In this document: piece after piece, positions 48,270 to 59,608 of the stretch
Layout of the letters: every line of letters begins with the position of its first letter
How positions within the stretch are numbered: position 1 is the first letter of the stretch
From: Corinectria fuckeliana
Taxonomy: Eukaryota > Ascomycota > Sordariomycetes > Hypocreales > Nectriaceae
Assembly: GCA_019137255.1 (NCBI GenBank)
Contig: WPDH01000027.1
Span: 124,001 to 188,000 of the forward strand
Length of the DNA: 64,000 nt
Direction: 5' to 3'
Notes under the pieces: model-generated
Database searches by the model: none
What the model was told of the DNA's origin: nothing
What the model saw: the letters and a program-made list of their open reading frames with translations, nothing else
Translations under genes and position numbers: made by a program

Positions 48270-50507
48270 TCAAGCTTGAAGCTCCTCGACGGCTTGGGCC
48301 ACCTCCTTGGTCGCCCGCTTTTCCCAAGACCGACGGGCATCACCGTTTAGCGAAATCGCGTCCTTGACCTCGTCGTAGAGCTTCCTCGATATGTCCCGAT
48401 TGATAGTGGCATATTGCTCCGTTGTCAACTTCTGCGCCCGCCAGTGCGGTCTGAGAGCGATCTTGACGATGTCGTTGATGCTCCTCTTTTCTTCCTGTGA
48501 CATGGTCCATCTCGTCGGAGAGTGTTGTTCGTCTGTGTGCGCTGGAACCTGATGGGGCCGCCGCGGACGAGGCTGACGCAGTTCGAGAGGCCGACCCTCT
48601 GGTCTGCTTGGCCGCGATTCCGAATCGCTATGTTCATGGCTCTTCCGAGTGGGGGAATAATTCCCGGGAGGCTGGTATCTGGGCTGGATGTTTGGGCTGA
48701 GGGAAAGTGATGGAGAGCTTGGTCGACCCTCCGACCTCGAGGGTCGCGATTCCGAATCGCTATGGTCGTGGTTCTTCCGGTTAGGGGAGTAGTTCGCTGG
48801 AGGATATATAGGCTGGATATGCGTGCTAAGAGATAAGGGCGGGGAGTTTGGCCGACCTCCCACGCTGGGCAGTGGGGGTGGTGTGAGCGAGAGGGCGCGT
48901 GGGCTGCTGCGAGCAGAAGGCGATGGGGAAATGGCTGGAGAGAGGGCCGGCGACGACGCATCTGGCGGGTATCGCCATCCTGCGACCGTCACTGCCGTAT
49001 CGTCGTCCGACATGGCATGCGGCTCCAGTTCTTTGAGAAGAGACGAAACCAGAGGCGGATCGAGATTGCTTCGACCTGCAACCCCGTTTGGGGACGACGC
49101 TCCGTTGGTGGCTCGAATGGTCGAGGGTCCAGCATTGGCGGCAGCAGCAGTGGCAGAAGCGGCAGCGGCAGAAGCAGCAGCGGCAGTAACAGTGGTGGCG
49201 GGAGACGACATTGAGCCCGAGGCCTCGCCAACCTGAGTTGGCAATCGTCGAGTTCGCGGACGCTTGAGCTTGCGTTCGGGCTCCTGGATAGCAGGTTCCC
49301 TGGGCGAAGCGGTGACGGACCGCACCTTGCGCTTTCGGGTGTTGGTAGTTGGTGTGGGTTCGTCGGCTTCGCGAGCACGGTCGAGAGCGCCCCAGGCCCG
49401 CCTCTCGTCGCGAGTCTCTACGACTGGCTCGGGGGCAGAATGGAGGCGATCACTGATGGCCTGGGGAATATTGTTCACAAAGGCATCGCGAGCGCCTAGG
49501 CGCTGTGCAATCTCCATTCGCTGCTGCCATCGCTCCAGTTCCCGTCGGCCAAGTTCTTGAAACTGGCGGTACTGCTCAAGGTCTTCATCTTCGTTGTCGT
49601 GGTTGTCCAGGTCCAGTTCACTCATCTCGTAGAAGCGCCCCGAGAACTGGCCCCAGGCGCCTTGCCACTCGACGTTGCGAGCCTGCCGGCGAGCCCTCCT
49701 AAGGCGTTCCCGAGTTCGGACGTGGTATCCTCGGACACCGCGGGGGTTTGGGCGTCGGACATGTTGGGGACGTGACGACCGCTCGCTAGCCTCGGTGGCC
49801 GCTGGGTCGTCGGTGAGCTGGAAGAGGTGGGAGCATTCCATGCAGTACCAGTCGCCATCGGGAACGCGCTCGAGGCCGACGCAGTGGGTGTGATATGCGG
49901 CATCGCAGCTATCGCATAGGAGGAGGACGTCTTCCCGCTCGGCGGAGTTGCAGACGGGGCAAGGGTTGCCCTCCTCCTCCTCCTCCTCGGGATTATCGCC
50001 TAGCCACTGCTGAACGTCGAACTCGGCGACCTGCTTCTTGTCTTGGACGTCGTACTCGCAGATGGCGGTGCCTGCATGGAGAAAATCATCAGTCAGCAAG
50101 TGGACACATGCATGGCGGCAGGGACAAGTCAACATACCATGGGCGCCGTTGTACACGCGCACTGAATGGAAGGGGTTGCGGCAAATAGGACAGGTGTTTG
50201 TTTTTTGAGCCCAGGAGCGGATGCAGGCGTCGTGGATGATGTGGTTGCACCCGTCGAGGGCAGCGACAATATTGAGGTGGTTGGACTCGTCGTTGTTGAG
50301 CTCGACGTCGACGTGGGCTTCGACTTTGACTCGGACAGCCTCGGGGGCGGTAGCGGCGGGTACTGGGACGGCGTCACCAACACCAGCATCAGCACCACTA
50401 CGAGCACCACCAGCACCAGCACCACTGTGGTCGGCTTCAAGAGACGCTGTTGGACGCGGCACCGGCAGCGAATCCAGGCATATAATGCACTGCTCCGGTT
50501 CAGACAT
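48270..50507 (-). CDS. RING-PHD finger protein (PHRF1-like)
   Basis: Probable nuclear E3 ligase and chromatin reader. Exons 50507-50138 and 50071-48270 give 723 aa. A RING-H2 finger uses Cys7, Cys10, Cys87, His89, His92, Cys95, Cys106 and Cys109, with an unusually long 76-residue Ala/Gly/Val-rich insertion after Cys10. A PHD finger follows (CPVCNSAEREDVLLLCDSCD, YHTHC, GDWYCMEC). The middle is rich in Arg and disordered; an imperfect tandem duplication of about 41 residues (units containing NYSPxRK and SDSESRPSR) lies at 48620-48840. The C-terminus is a conserved helical block with KIALRPHW and NRDISRKLYDEV, like the PHRF1 tail. The 66-nt intron has no stop and a length divisible by three, so its retention adds 22 residues. 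Confidence 0.88.
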   Translation of the reverse strand: MSEPEQCIICLDSLPVPRPTASLEADHSGAGAGGARSGADAGVGDAVPVPAATAPEAVRVKVEAHVDVELNNDESNHLNIVAALDGCNHIIHDACIRSWAQKTNTCPICRNPFHSVRVYNGAHGMLTCPCRHACVHLLTDDFLHAGTAICEYDVQDKKQVAEFDVQQWLGDNPEEEEEEGNPCPVCNSAEREDVLLLCDSCDAAYHTHCVGLERVPDGDWYCMECSHLFQLTDDPAATEASERSSRPQHVRRPNPRGVRGYHVRTRERLRRARRQARNVEWQGAWGQFSGRFYEMSELDLDNHDNEDEDLEQYRQFQELGRRELERWQQRMEIAQRLGARDAFVNNIPQAISDRLHSAPEPVVETRDERRAWGALDRAREADEPTPTTNTRKRKVRSVTASPREPAIQEPERKLKRPRTRRLPTQVGEASGSMSSPATTVTAAAASAAAASATAAAANAGPSTIRATNGASSPNGVAGRSNLDPPLVSSLLKELEPHAMSDDDTAVTVAGWRYPPDASSPALSPAISPSPSARSSPRALSLTPPPLPSVGGRPNSPPLSLSTHIQPIYPPANYSPNRKNHDHSDSESRPSRSEGRPSSPSLSLSPNIQPRYQPPGNYSPTRKSHEHSDSESRPSRPEGRPLELRQPRPRRPHQVPAHTDEQHSPTRWTMSQEEKRSINDIVKIALRPHWRAQKLTTEQYATINRDISRKLYDEVKDAISLNGDARRSWEKRATKEVAQAVEELQA

Positions 50508-53500
50508 GATCTCGAATTCGATAATGCAGGCGGGCTCTTGATGGAAACATGTAAAAAGAATCGGGCGGGAGGGATTTCGATGATTCGAGCGTCGAGCGAG
50601 GTGGGAGCGGCGGTTGACGACGATGGTTTCTGGGGCGGGATGGCTTCTGGAGGGGCTGAAGTGCCTGGCCTGGGTGGTGATGTATTAGTGGATGGTTTTG
50701 GTACAAGACGCCTGAGAGAGCCTGCTGGGAATTGAAAGAAGAAGAGTTGAGCAGCGGGCTTCAGAGGCGGTTTTCGCGCGTGTTAGGGGACCTCGGTGGG
50801 GCCAATCAGCGGAGCTTTCTCCGGAGCCCGGGGGGGCAAGGTTGCCATGACCCTTCCTGCTGATGCGGGCTGGATGGATGGATGGGCGATCCAATAGGTG
50901 GTAGGTTTCTCTCTTCCATGGCTGCTTGGGTCTCTTGGCTGTCTTTTGGGTCTGCCTTATTCTGCTGGCTGACAGCGCAGTGGCTGCTGCCTCTATGAGG
51001 CCCATCCACTGCAGTCGTGCTCTTCCATTCCGACGTCGAGCGAGTCAACCAATTAGGTGCTTAGGTACCTAGCCAATCCTCCGCGAGAGGAGGCCTGGGA
51101 AGGCTTGGGAGGGCTTGGTCTGGGTTTGGGATTTCGGTTTCGCGGGTCTGATGGATCATGCACGATTTGGATTGGTGGTTTCATATACGTACTCGGGTTT
51201 TATTCCTCCAGTCTTTGGTGTGAAAAAATTTCCAGGCCTCCTTGTGCACCTAGATTAGGTATTCGTGCACTGTTGCAGACAAGGCTGTGTATTCCAACGT
51301 GGAGTTGACGACCTAAGGAGTGATGGATTGGCGCGAGTAATCTACACAGTAATTACTGCGATGGTTTGGAACGACTTGTTAACAGGCACCGAGTGGCGAC
51401 CCTAGCTGAGTGGTTGGGTTGAGTGGGTGGCCGGCCCGTCTCGTTCCCCTTTGGCGAATGAGGAGGCAACTTCGTCGGGGGGTCTAAAATGCGCCAGGAG
51501 GAAATGACAAGCGAAATGGGAATGGGGCAAGAGAGAATAAAGGAAGACGAAGAAGAAGAGGAAGAGGAAGAGGAGGATGAGTAGAAAAGACAAAAGGGTC
51601 TCGGCTTTTGAGAGCACCCTGTTTTTGTGACAAGGTCCCGAGCCGTTGGTGTGTGTGCCTTTGGAGGGGAGTCAACCGAGAGTCCGAGACGTCCACGGGT
51701 GCTTAGGTCGGTACCCCAGGTAAGGGATGTCGAGACAAGGAAGAGTGTGCAAAGAGGGGCCGCGAGGTGTTTAGCCATGAAAGACGAAAAGAGAACCCAG
51801 ATAGATAACCAAGAGTCGAGGTAGGAATGGAATGAGAACGCGAATGAAGAGAATGGGTGGATGGATGACGAAGGTGGGAGCCCCGATGGACAGTGCAGTA
51901 GTGCCTACTTGCGACAAGCTACAGCACCTGGCAGGCTGTCTGAGTGTTCCAATAGTACCCGACCTAATTAGTACCTAGGTATGGAAGCCAGATGCACGCT
52001 ACAGCACAGCGCCGTGCTGCCTTTCTCTGCCTCCTGCCTAGCTGGGGATGGGATGGGGATGCCCGACTTATTAACAAGATATATGATATATTTATTCAAT
52101 GGCCGCCTGTGGATGGGGAAGCCAGGAATCTCGCCCGTGTGACCAAACCACTGCAGGTAGACTACCTACCTAGATTAGCTTACATGGCTCCGGGTCTCAA
52201 CTCCCTTACTCGAAGTCAGCTCGAAGCGCGAGAGGCCGCCCTTTTCTCATCCCCAGCAAAACCCCACGAAGCAGTCTGACATCTGTATCTAGAAACAGGA
52301 AGTCTGTAAGACAAATACCCCCTTCAGCCTTGCTCTCGCGGAAGAGCACTGCTGCAAGGCAAAGGCAGGCTTATTTTGGGGGCGCAGTCAGCGCTGTGCT
52401 CACGGGCATGCCGCGTGCCGCATGGACACGGTCACGGACATGGTCATGGACATGGACAAGGACATGGGCATCGCCTAATAAATGTCTCCAACTTATTCCG
52501 TTTAACTGCACGAGGCTAGTTTCTCAGTCTTCTACGAAGTAAGTAAGTATTCGTGTATCCTCTATCTGGCTCCGTACGCCTGCATCCATTAGGTACCTAC
52601 TCCGTAGAGTGTGAGGGAATGTCGGCCGGGCGCGACACGGGCGCGTGACCCACGGCTCTCTCTTACGGGTTTGGGCCTCCTAACAATGAATGCCCTCCGA
52701 TGGCTGCTGGCTCTCAGTCGCCCACTTCAGCCTTCAGGCGGTCAACACGACGGGAACTAGTTCCCTCCCTATGGCCTGTTAGGCTGTCCAAACCGGCCAC
52801 CGGCGTTAATCGAGTCACGCACGCCGCAACTCGACGGGCTCGGGTCTGGGCACGTCGACTGCCTATTATTTGGATAGTTGGCTATTACTCGCTCGTCCTC
52901 GCCTCGCCTCGAATTTAGCTTCCGTGAGCGCTTTTGACTCACACCCACCCTCTTCTGTACATCCTCGCCCACACCTCGTGGTCTCGGGGTTATCCCGACC
53001 CGTGGGTCGGCCTCGTCGCCATGGTCCATCCAGGCATACATAGTAGGGCGGACCGGGCATGCTTCCTCTTCAACTGCCGACGTGGCCCGCTGTGCGCATT
53101 TTCGTTCTCGTCAGCATCATCCGAGAAGAAGACGCGGGGGTGTTTTGGCTTGTTTTTTTTTTTTTGTTTGTTTTGTTTTAATTTGTTTTAATTTTCCTAT
53201 CTGGGGTGGTTGGCTGTCGGCTGAAATCGTCTCGAGGCGCACGAGAACGGCGAACGGGACACTGGCCGAGCCGACGAGGAGCTGTTCCATAGTACACATG
53301 CATGCAGGAACCCCACTGCGCCATGTGAGGGAGGGAGGGATGAATGGAGCTTGATCCGCCAGGCTTTGATTTACTCACTCAAACTGTCAAGGTTATTGTT
53401 CACGCGGATCCTGGGGATCTGGGACTCGCAACATAATGTCTTCAGCGTCATGTCCCTCAACAATGTTCACCTCGTAGATCGGCTACGGGATATGGGGATG

Positions 53501-53543
53501 CTTGTCAATGACGAGATGAGCGGTGATATTTCCCATCCACAAG
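50508..53543. other. Long intergenic region left of eL43
   Basis: Three kilobases without a recognisable gene. It holds TAGGTACCTA palindromes at 51062-51071 and 52590-52599, a purine-rich GAA/GAG tract at 51541-51580 whose complement makes a poly-Ser frame on the minus strand, and a T-rich run at about 53152-53200. The RING-PHD promoter occupies the left end. Confidence 0.45.
51541..51580. repeat. GAA/GAG purine-rich microsatellite
   Basis: Almost pure purine tract of GAA and GAG triplets. It creates a spurious poly-Ser frame on the minus strand. Confidence 0.85.
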
Positions 53544-53873
53544 CTAGAGCAGTGAAGCCGCAGGTGCGGACGTTTGATACAGCGATGCCTTGACGAGATC
53601 GAATATTTGCCCACGAGTCCCAAAGCAGCCTCTGGTTGATCCGATAATCACGTTTTGGTGTAGGCCCAGATGTGTAGTGATCCGCTTTTCATGTTGGAGG
53701 GTCCGAGACCATGCATTTTTTTCTTCCATTGCTAATCGACCAGCCTCTATGACCGAAGATCGGGTACTGACGTCCAGTTCGTCAACTCGTAGTGTAGGCA
53801 CGAAATCCATGTCCCCCCCGTACACCAGACCGAAAAGCAAAGCCGTAACTTCCTCCGCGAAAGTTCCACTCCC
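53544..53873 (-). other. Open frame directly behind the eL43 stop, possible gene relic
   Basis: Immediately after the eL43 TAA (53876-53874), in the same frame, 109 sense codons stay open until TAG at 53546-53544. The translation is mixed and not low complexity; it starts GSGTFAEEV, vaguely like a kinase glycine loop, and later has EKRITTHLGLHQNVI, which recalls the kinase N-lobe of small fungal kinase-like genes. There is no lysine in a convincing VAIK context and no catalytic loop downstream. It may simply be 3' UTR, a kinase relic, or a rare read-through extension. Confidence 0.25.
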
Positions 53874-54515
53874 TTAAACCTCAGCAATCTCCCTCAGTCG
53901 TCGCAGAGTCGATCGCATAGCGGCGGCAGCTGGGGTACTGTGTCACGGTTAGCTCTCTGTTGTTGAAGATGGCCGAGCCATAGTCGAGGGTTGACGCACG
54001 AGACGGTGTAGGCACCACCGGCAACAGTGCGCTTGCAAGATCGGCAGTCCCAGATGCCAGTAGCGTTTCGTCGGACGGTGGTCTTGCCGCAGAAGGTACA
54101 GGTGTACTTGGCGTGCTGGGTGATTTCCATCTTCTTCACCTGCTTTCGCAGAGAGGCACCGTAACTGTAGAGCAGTTTGATTAGTTGTGTGTCCTCCTAG
54201 AGGTGTTGCCGGACCCCGGTCGGGTGCTGTTGACTGTTGCTAAGATTTGCCACGACCGTACAAGCGGCGCCCGAAGTCGTCTCTCAAAGACAGTTCCCTC
54301 CTCCACATAAACTTCGGGGTAGCAGTGCAGGTCGTGGCAGAATCCGGAGCGCACAGGCGAAGTCGTTCTCGAGGGTTGTCGGCGATGAGCATCGTGGGAC
54401 TTACCGAACACCATATTTACCGCTGGAAGCAATGTTAGCATTTGCCTGACAACCATATCAATTGCGAGGGGGGGGATACGCACGTCACGCCGACCTTCTT
54501 CGTTCGCTTGGTCAT
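53874..54515 (-). CDS. rpl43: 60S ribosomal protein eL43 (L37a)
   Basis: Cytosolic large-subunit zinc-ribbon protein. Four exons: 54515-54484, 54422-54405, 54164-54000 and 53937-53874, giving exactly 92 aa, the universal eL43 length. The product begins MTKRTKKVGVTGKYGVRYGA and has the zinc ribbon Cys-X2-Cys (CTFC) and Cys-X2-Cys (CRSC) flanking GKTTVRRNATGIWD, then KRTVAGGAYTVSTPAAAA and a basic helix. Exon 2 is only 18 nt. The second intron is 240 nt, much longer than the others; I found no clear C/D snoRNA boxes in it. Confidence 0.96.
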
Positions 54516-55237
54516 CTTGGAGGATTATGTGTGGGACGTCTTGGGGAAGGTAAAGACGAGAAGATGGACGAGACAGGTGTAGTTGGGTCCGGAGGCTGAC
54601 TGCACCAAAATGTCAAGAATGTTGGAGTTGTGATTTTCCTTAGGGCAAGCACGTGAGGGGGGAAGCGAAATGGACCCACTCCCAGATTTGGTCGATATCG
54701 TAATTTTTTTTGTGAAAGGGGAAAAACCTCGGCAAAATAGACTAGCCCAAGGGCCGAGAGATTCTTACTCGTGTCTTTATCAGATTTCGACAAACCTGAG
54801 TCATGCTCTTACTCCCCGTCTCTGGACAACACGGGGTTTTCGCACAGGTACGACGGCTTCAAAGACTCAGGTTGAAATTACTTCATGGTGGCTAGTTGAT
54901 ATGTCCACACTACGAACGATGCCTCACAAGAGAACCATACGTCTATGAACATAAGCTCTAGAATACTCAAGCCTAAAATCTTTTTAGATTTCATAGGGAT
55001 ACGTATTTACTGCGTCATAGCACTTAACCCGTGAAGTCTGCTGGACGAGAAGCCCAGATACATAAGATGATTATGCAGTTGAATCACGAAACCGCGGCCC
55101 TGCTGTAACCCCGGTTAAGGTGGGGGGTGTGAAAGCTGGCCATGCAGTATTGCCTTTGCCATTCTGTCCATTCCCCAATTTCCACCCGCCATCTGTGCCA
55201 AGTGCGACTTCTCTGTGCTGTGAAGGCTGCCATCATT
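54516..55237. promoter_or_regulatory. Divergent promoter of eL43 and the reductase gene
   Basis: About 720 bp between two divergent starts. A T-rich run (TTTTTTTTGTG at about 54704-54714) lies about 190 bp upstream of eL43. No other gene seen. Confidence 0.4.
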
Positions 55238-56721
55238 ATGCCGCTCATCAAGGAACACGGTCGTCAGTACGACCTCGTTGTTTTTGGAGCTACAGGTGAG
55301 CGAACGATGCAAGGTGGCCATATAGCCAGGGATGCTGACGATCTTACGAGGCTACACCGGCAAGTGGACTGCGGAATACATCACCAAGAATCTACCTACC
55401 GATTTGAAGTGGGCGGTTGCAGGCCGCTCAGAGTCGAAGCTTCAGGCCGTTGTGGACGAGTGCAAGCGGTTGAACTCTGATAGAACTGCTCCAGGTATGT
55501 GACAGCCCGACCAGATGGGTCCATTGACAGCAACCGACAAACATAGCGATCGAGGTCGCCAATCTCAACGCCGAGGACTTGGGCGCCCTGGCAAAGAAGA
55601 CCTGCGTGCTCCTTACCACGGTTGGCCCCTACGCCGTCTACGGCGAGCATGCTTTCCAGGCCTGCGCCGAGAATGGAACTCACTACGTTGACGTGACGGG
55701 TGAGGCTGCCTGGGTCAGCAAAATGATCAAGAAGTACGAGAAGACGGCCAAGACGAGCGGCGCCACGCTGTTCCCTCAGGCTGGTGTCGAGTCGTCGCCT
55801 CCAGACCTCACCACCTGGGCCTTGGCCAAGGCGATTCGGACCGAGCTGGGTGTTCCGACCAAGGAAGTGAAGCTCTGCATCCACACCATCAGGTTCGTAT
55901 CACCGTGATACTACCAGGACTATAGCTGACGGGACGTAGCTCGACACCATCCGGAGGTTCCCTTGCCACCGCGCTGGGCCTCTTCGACGTATTCTCCATC
56001 GAAGAGGTCGAGGCCGCCAGCAGCCCATACGCCCAGTCTCCCATTCCTCACGCGGAGCCGTCTCGGCCCAAAGCTTCCATCTTGGAGAAGATCTTTGGCG
56101 TGCGCACCGTGCCCAACCTGGGTGTGTTGACAACGTCTCCCATGGGATCGACCGACATTGCTGTCGTCGAGCGGACCTGGGGCCTCCTTTCGGAAACGCC
56201 ATCCAGGAAGGACCAGTTTTACGGCCCTCGATTCACCTGGGCGGAGTACCTGAAGACTCGAAATTGGCTCAGCGGAGTTTTCCTTCATTGGATGATGATG
56301 GTTGGCATGGCGTTGCTTGCCCTCGTTCCCCCAGTCAGGGCACTTCTCAAGCGTCGTGTCTTGCAACCCGGAGAGGGCGCCAAGAGAGAAGTCACGGAGA
56401 AAGAGGTGATCGAGTATCGGGGAGTCGCATATCCGGACTCGGAGAAGCTCGCTGGCAAGATCGCCTACTGCAGGACCTTTCACCGAGGTGGCATGTACTA
56501 TTGTGAGTTCCAACGCCTACTATGAGTACAATGGATGATACAGAGCCCGCTAACCATACGCAGTGACGGGGATGCTGCTTGCCGAAACGGCGGCAACAAT
56601 TCTTGAGGACGACAATGAGCTGGACGGGGGAATCTATACACCCGCCTGTCTGGGACAGGGCTTGATTGACCGACTCGACAGGTCCGGCCTTAAGTTTGAG
56701 GTCAAAATCATCGACGCTTGA
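55238..56721 (+). CDS. Saccharopine dehydrogenase-like oxidoreductase (SCCPDH family)
   Basis: A membrane-associated member of the SCCPDH / trans-acting enoyl reductase family, not the lysine-pathway enzyme itself. Exons 55238-55295, 55351-55494, 55547-55892, 55940-56502 and 56564-56721 give 422 aa. The N-terminal Rossmann motif YDLVVFGATGYTGKWTAEYI is split by the first intron. Further family blocks are WAVAGRSESKLQ, VLLTTVGPYAVYGEHAFQAC, THYVDVTGEAAWV and a Gly/Ser-rich segment SSTPSGGSLATAL. A hydrophobic stretch (WMMMVGMALLALVPPV) around residue 300 suits membrane or lipid-droplet association. The natural substrate is unknown. Start MPLIKEHGRQYD is the ATG directly before the dinucleotide fold. 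Confidence 0.9.
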
Positions 56722-57252
56722 GCCCCGCGGGTGAAGATGGGCCAGGTCGACATGTGACAGAGGCAGATAAACGACTAGCAGCACTATGCGATAAGGATGG
56801 AAGTAGTTTATCTCCAGGAACAGTCAATGTATTGCTTTGAAGGAAAAAAAGGCATGCTATTCGGGGAATTATCCCAACAGAAGCTCCAACATATTATTAA
56901 CCAGCCTTGTAAGTAGCTAATTAGCTACCTACCTACTTTACCTAGCCATTCTTCCATCTTTTTTTTCCCGGACCATTTTTTCTTAACCTCTCCAACCCTT
57001 GTAGCCTGCACATAAGCTAGACTACTGTACTCCGTACGGGTTCCCAGAACGTCATCACCAGCCACATGGTACCCTTAAATAGCTTTTTACTCAATCCGGG
57101 ACATTGTACAAACACCTTTCACCCTCCGCCACCATCTAACAACGTCGATATTCTAGCTGGAACACGCCCCGTCGGATTCCACATGTGGCTTGCTGGCCTT
57201 GACTCATAACCAATCTGCATCTTCTTCCCGAGCACCGCCGACCCAATCTGAA
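56722..57252. other. Intergenic between reductase and RMD1-like genes
   Basis: 3' flank of the reductase and promoter of the next gene, both plus strand. AGCTACCTACCTACTTTACC at about 56921-56940 belongs to the recurrent TACCTA family. No gene seen. Confidence 0.5.
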
Positions 57253-58960
57253 ATGGAGCCTCACACCACCACAGCGTCCGACGCGACGACACCCGGCGAG
57301 GCCACTCCTCTCCTTCCCACCGCCACGACCCGTCCCAAAGGAAACCGCACCGTCACTTTCAGCGACAACCCCGTCACCCGCACCATTGAACCCAGCCGGC
57401 AGCAACCGCTGGTTCCTCGGAGCCCTCACCACCACCATGCGCCCGTCTTCGCCAGCTCGCCTGGCACCGCCGGCGGCCCTCCCATGCTCGCCGCCCTGAA
57501 CAGCAAGCTGCGCCGGAACAGCCAGAGCGCGGTGCCCGCCATCGCGCAGCTGGGCCTTGGCCCCAAACTCGGCCCCCAACGAAGCACGAAGAAGACGGAG
57601 AAGCTCAAGCTCCTGCCGAACCCCGACATCGACGGGGAGATCGAGGACGAGGAGAGCGGGCGGGATGTCTACTCCCAGTATACCCGGATCAAAGACCCCA
57701 CGGCGCGTAGAGATGCAGCGCGGTTGGGCAAGGCCGACCGCAAGCGGCTGCCCCGTGTAACAGCGTACTGTACCGCTAACCGGTACGAAATGGACGGCCT
57801 GATGCGGTTCCTGAAGGGAAGGGGGAAGTTGAGGGGAGCAATGCCAAAGCTCATCGATGAGTGCATATACACGCCTTACAGCTACTCCAAAAGCTCTCGG
57901 AACCGCTCAGACCCCGTCCAGAACTACGAACGACGACACTCAACGGGCGGGGAAGCCATTGATGGGGGCCACGGCAGAGAAGACCTGATAGACCTCCACC
58001 CCAATGGCTCCGAGTCTGGGAACGGGTTCGACGGGTTCAATGGTCATGCCGACAGCGATATGGGCCACATATCCAGCGAAGACCTCTCAGCGTCGTCAGG
58101 GCTAGGCGACGAGAGCGCCATCGCAGACACCAATCCCGACTTTGATACCCAGATTCACACGCCCGAGGTCTTTCTATTCGACTACGGAGTTGTGGTGATC
58201 TGGGGTATGACGGAATCGCAGGAAGCCAAGTTCCTCAAGGAGATATCCAAATTCGAAACAGAGAAGCTCGCCCCCGACAATGTCGAGACGGAGCTCTTCA
58301 ACTTTTACTACACCAGAGAATACCAGGCTCGGATCTACAACGACTTCATCACGTTGCGTGACAAGAACAACTACATGACCAAGCTCGCCATCTCTCACGC
58401 GCTGGCGCAGAGCGTCAAGGTCAGTAGCACATGGATTGGCCACACCGCCCGATACTAACAGCTGCGCCAGACGTCACTATTTGAAGAGCTGATTGCCTCA
58501 ACGGTCGAGACTTGCAAGGACATCCCCACCCAGATTGCTCTGACCGGCAAGATCGCTTTGCGCCGCTCCCAAATCAACATGCAGATCGGCGAACTGTTCA
58601 TCCTCCGCATCAACATCCACCTCAACGGCTCCGTCCTTGACACCCCGGAGCTGTTCTGGGTTGAGCCCCAGCTGGAACCTGTCTACCAGGCTGTCAGAAG
58701 CTACCTCGAGATGGACCAGCGCGTAGGCCTCCTGACCGAGCGCCTCGACGTCATTGCCGACCTCCTAGCCGTTCTCAAGGGCGAACTAAGTCACGGACAC
58801 GACGAGAAGCTGGAGTGGATTGGTGAGTCTACTGCCCCTCGACATGTTAATATCAACGCCCACGAAAGCTGACTACTTGCGCACAGTCATCGTTCTCATC
58901 GCTGCAGAGATTCTAGTTGCTGCGGTGAATATTGTTGTGGATTTGTGGGTAGGGGAGTAG
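57253..58960 (+). CDS. RMD1/RMND1-family protein (DUF155)
   Basis: Member of the DUF155 family that includes yeast Rmd1 and Rmd8 (needed for meiotic division in screens) and mitochondrial RMND1. Exons 57253-58419, 58471-58822 and 58887-58960 give 530 aa. The first 130 residues are disordered (Pro/Thr/His-rich), suggesting the cytosolic or vacuolar Rmd1 type rather than the mitochondrial one. The DUF155 core includes RVTAYCTANRYEMDGLMRFL, FLFDYGVVVIWGM, and LFNFYYTREYQARIYNDFITL, then SHALAQSVKTSLFEELI. The last exon encodes one C-terminal membrane segment (VIVLIAAEILVAAVNIVVDL). An alternative acceptor 9 nt upstream (58461) would insert three residues but lies too close to the branch-like ctaac. 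Confidence 0.92.
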
Positions 58961-59608
58961 ACCTCCGGTTGACATTGAATCCGGGTCTGAATTCTCTGTT
59001 TAAGCAAGGGATATGGTGACTGCTAGATTTTACCACTTGAAAACTGTTCCATAAATCCCCTTTATAACTACTACCTAATAATAACGTATGACTTAAAAGT
59101 CGTGCTATTCGGGCTGGAAGCCTAGCTTTTATATATGGGCTATATCAATCGCTTTAACGTAGCCCTGATGCCCCGATGCCCTGGTGCCATCACTTGAGCC
59201 CTGCTGGGGCCAGCCCGTCAGCCATTCCCAGTTTAACCTGATAAAGGCCACTCTTCAGTTGCACTGCGCTGGCGTTCGCTTGTCTAGTCCTCTGATTCAT
59301 ATGCGCGGGGTTTGACGGCATCGCAGCTTCTTGGGCTTGGGCCTGGAACGGGCCATCACATACGGGGAGCGTGTCGAGAGCGCCAGTTTAATATACGGTC
59401 TAAGATAGAAAAGCTTCGCGGCAGGACTGAACATGATTTGCAACAAGGGTTGATTCCTTATGCTTCATTTTCTTCTTGTTCTAGACGGCGCAAGTACCAA
59501 TTCCCCAGAAGCGAAGACTAAAGACTCTAGCCGAGTCATTGATGTCACAGATGAAAACATTAACCCACCGAGAACGCCTCCCTGAAAGTCCCCTGGTCGG
59601 GCTGTAGC
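58961..59608. other. Convergent intergenic region
   Basis: Lies between the stops of the RMD1-like and Nhp10-like genes. AT-rich 59030-59160 fits 3' ends. No gene seen. Confidence 0.5.

Noticed and set aside
51353..51778. 141-codon frame with a signal-peptide-like start
   Set aside because: Its middle is poly-Ser produced by the GAA/GAG microsatellite and nothing resembles a family.
54165..54404. snoRNA inside the long eL43 intron
   Set aside because: No paired C (RTGATGA) and D (CTGA) boxes with terminal stem, and no clear H/ACA pattern.
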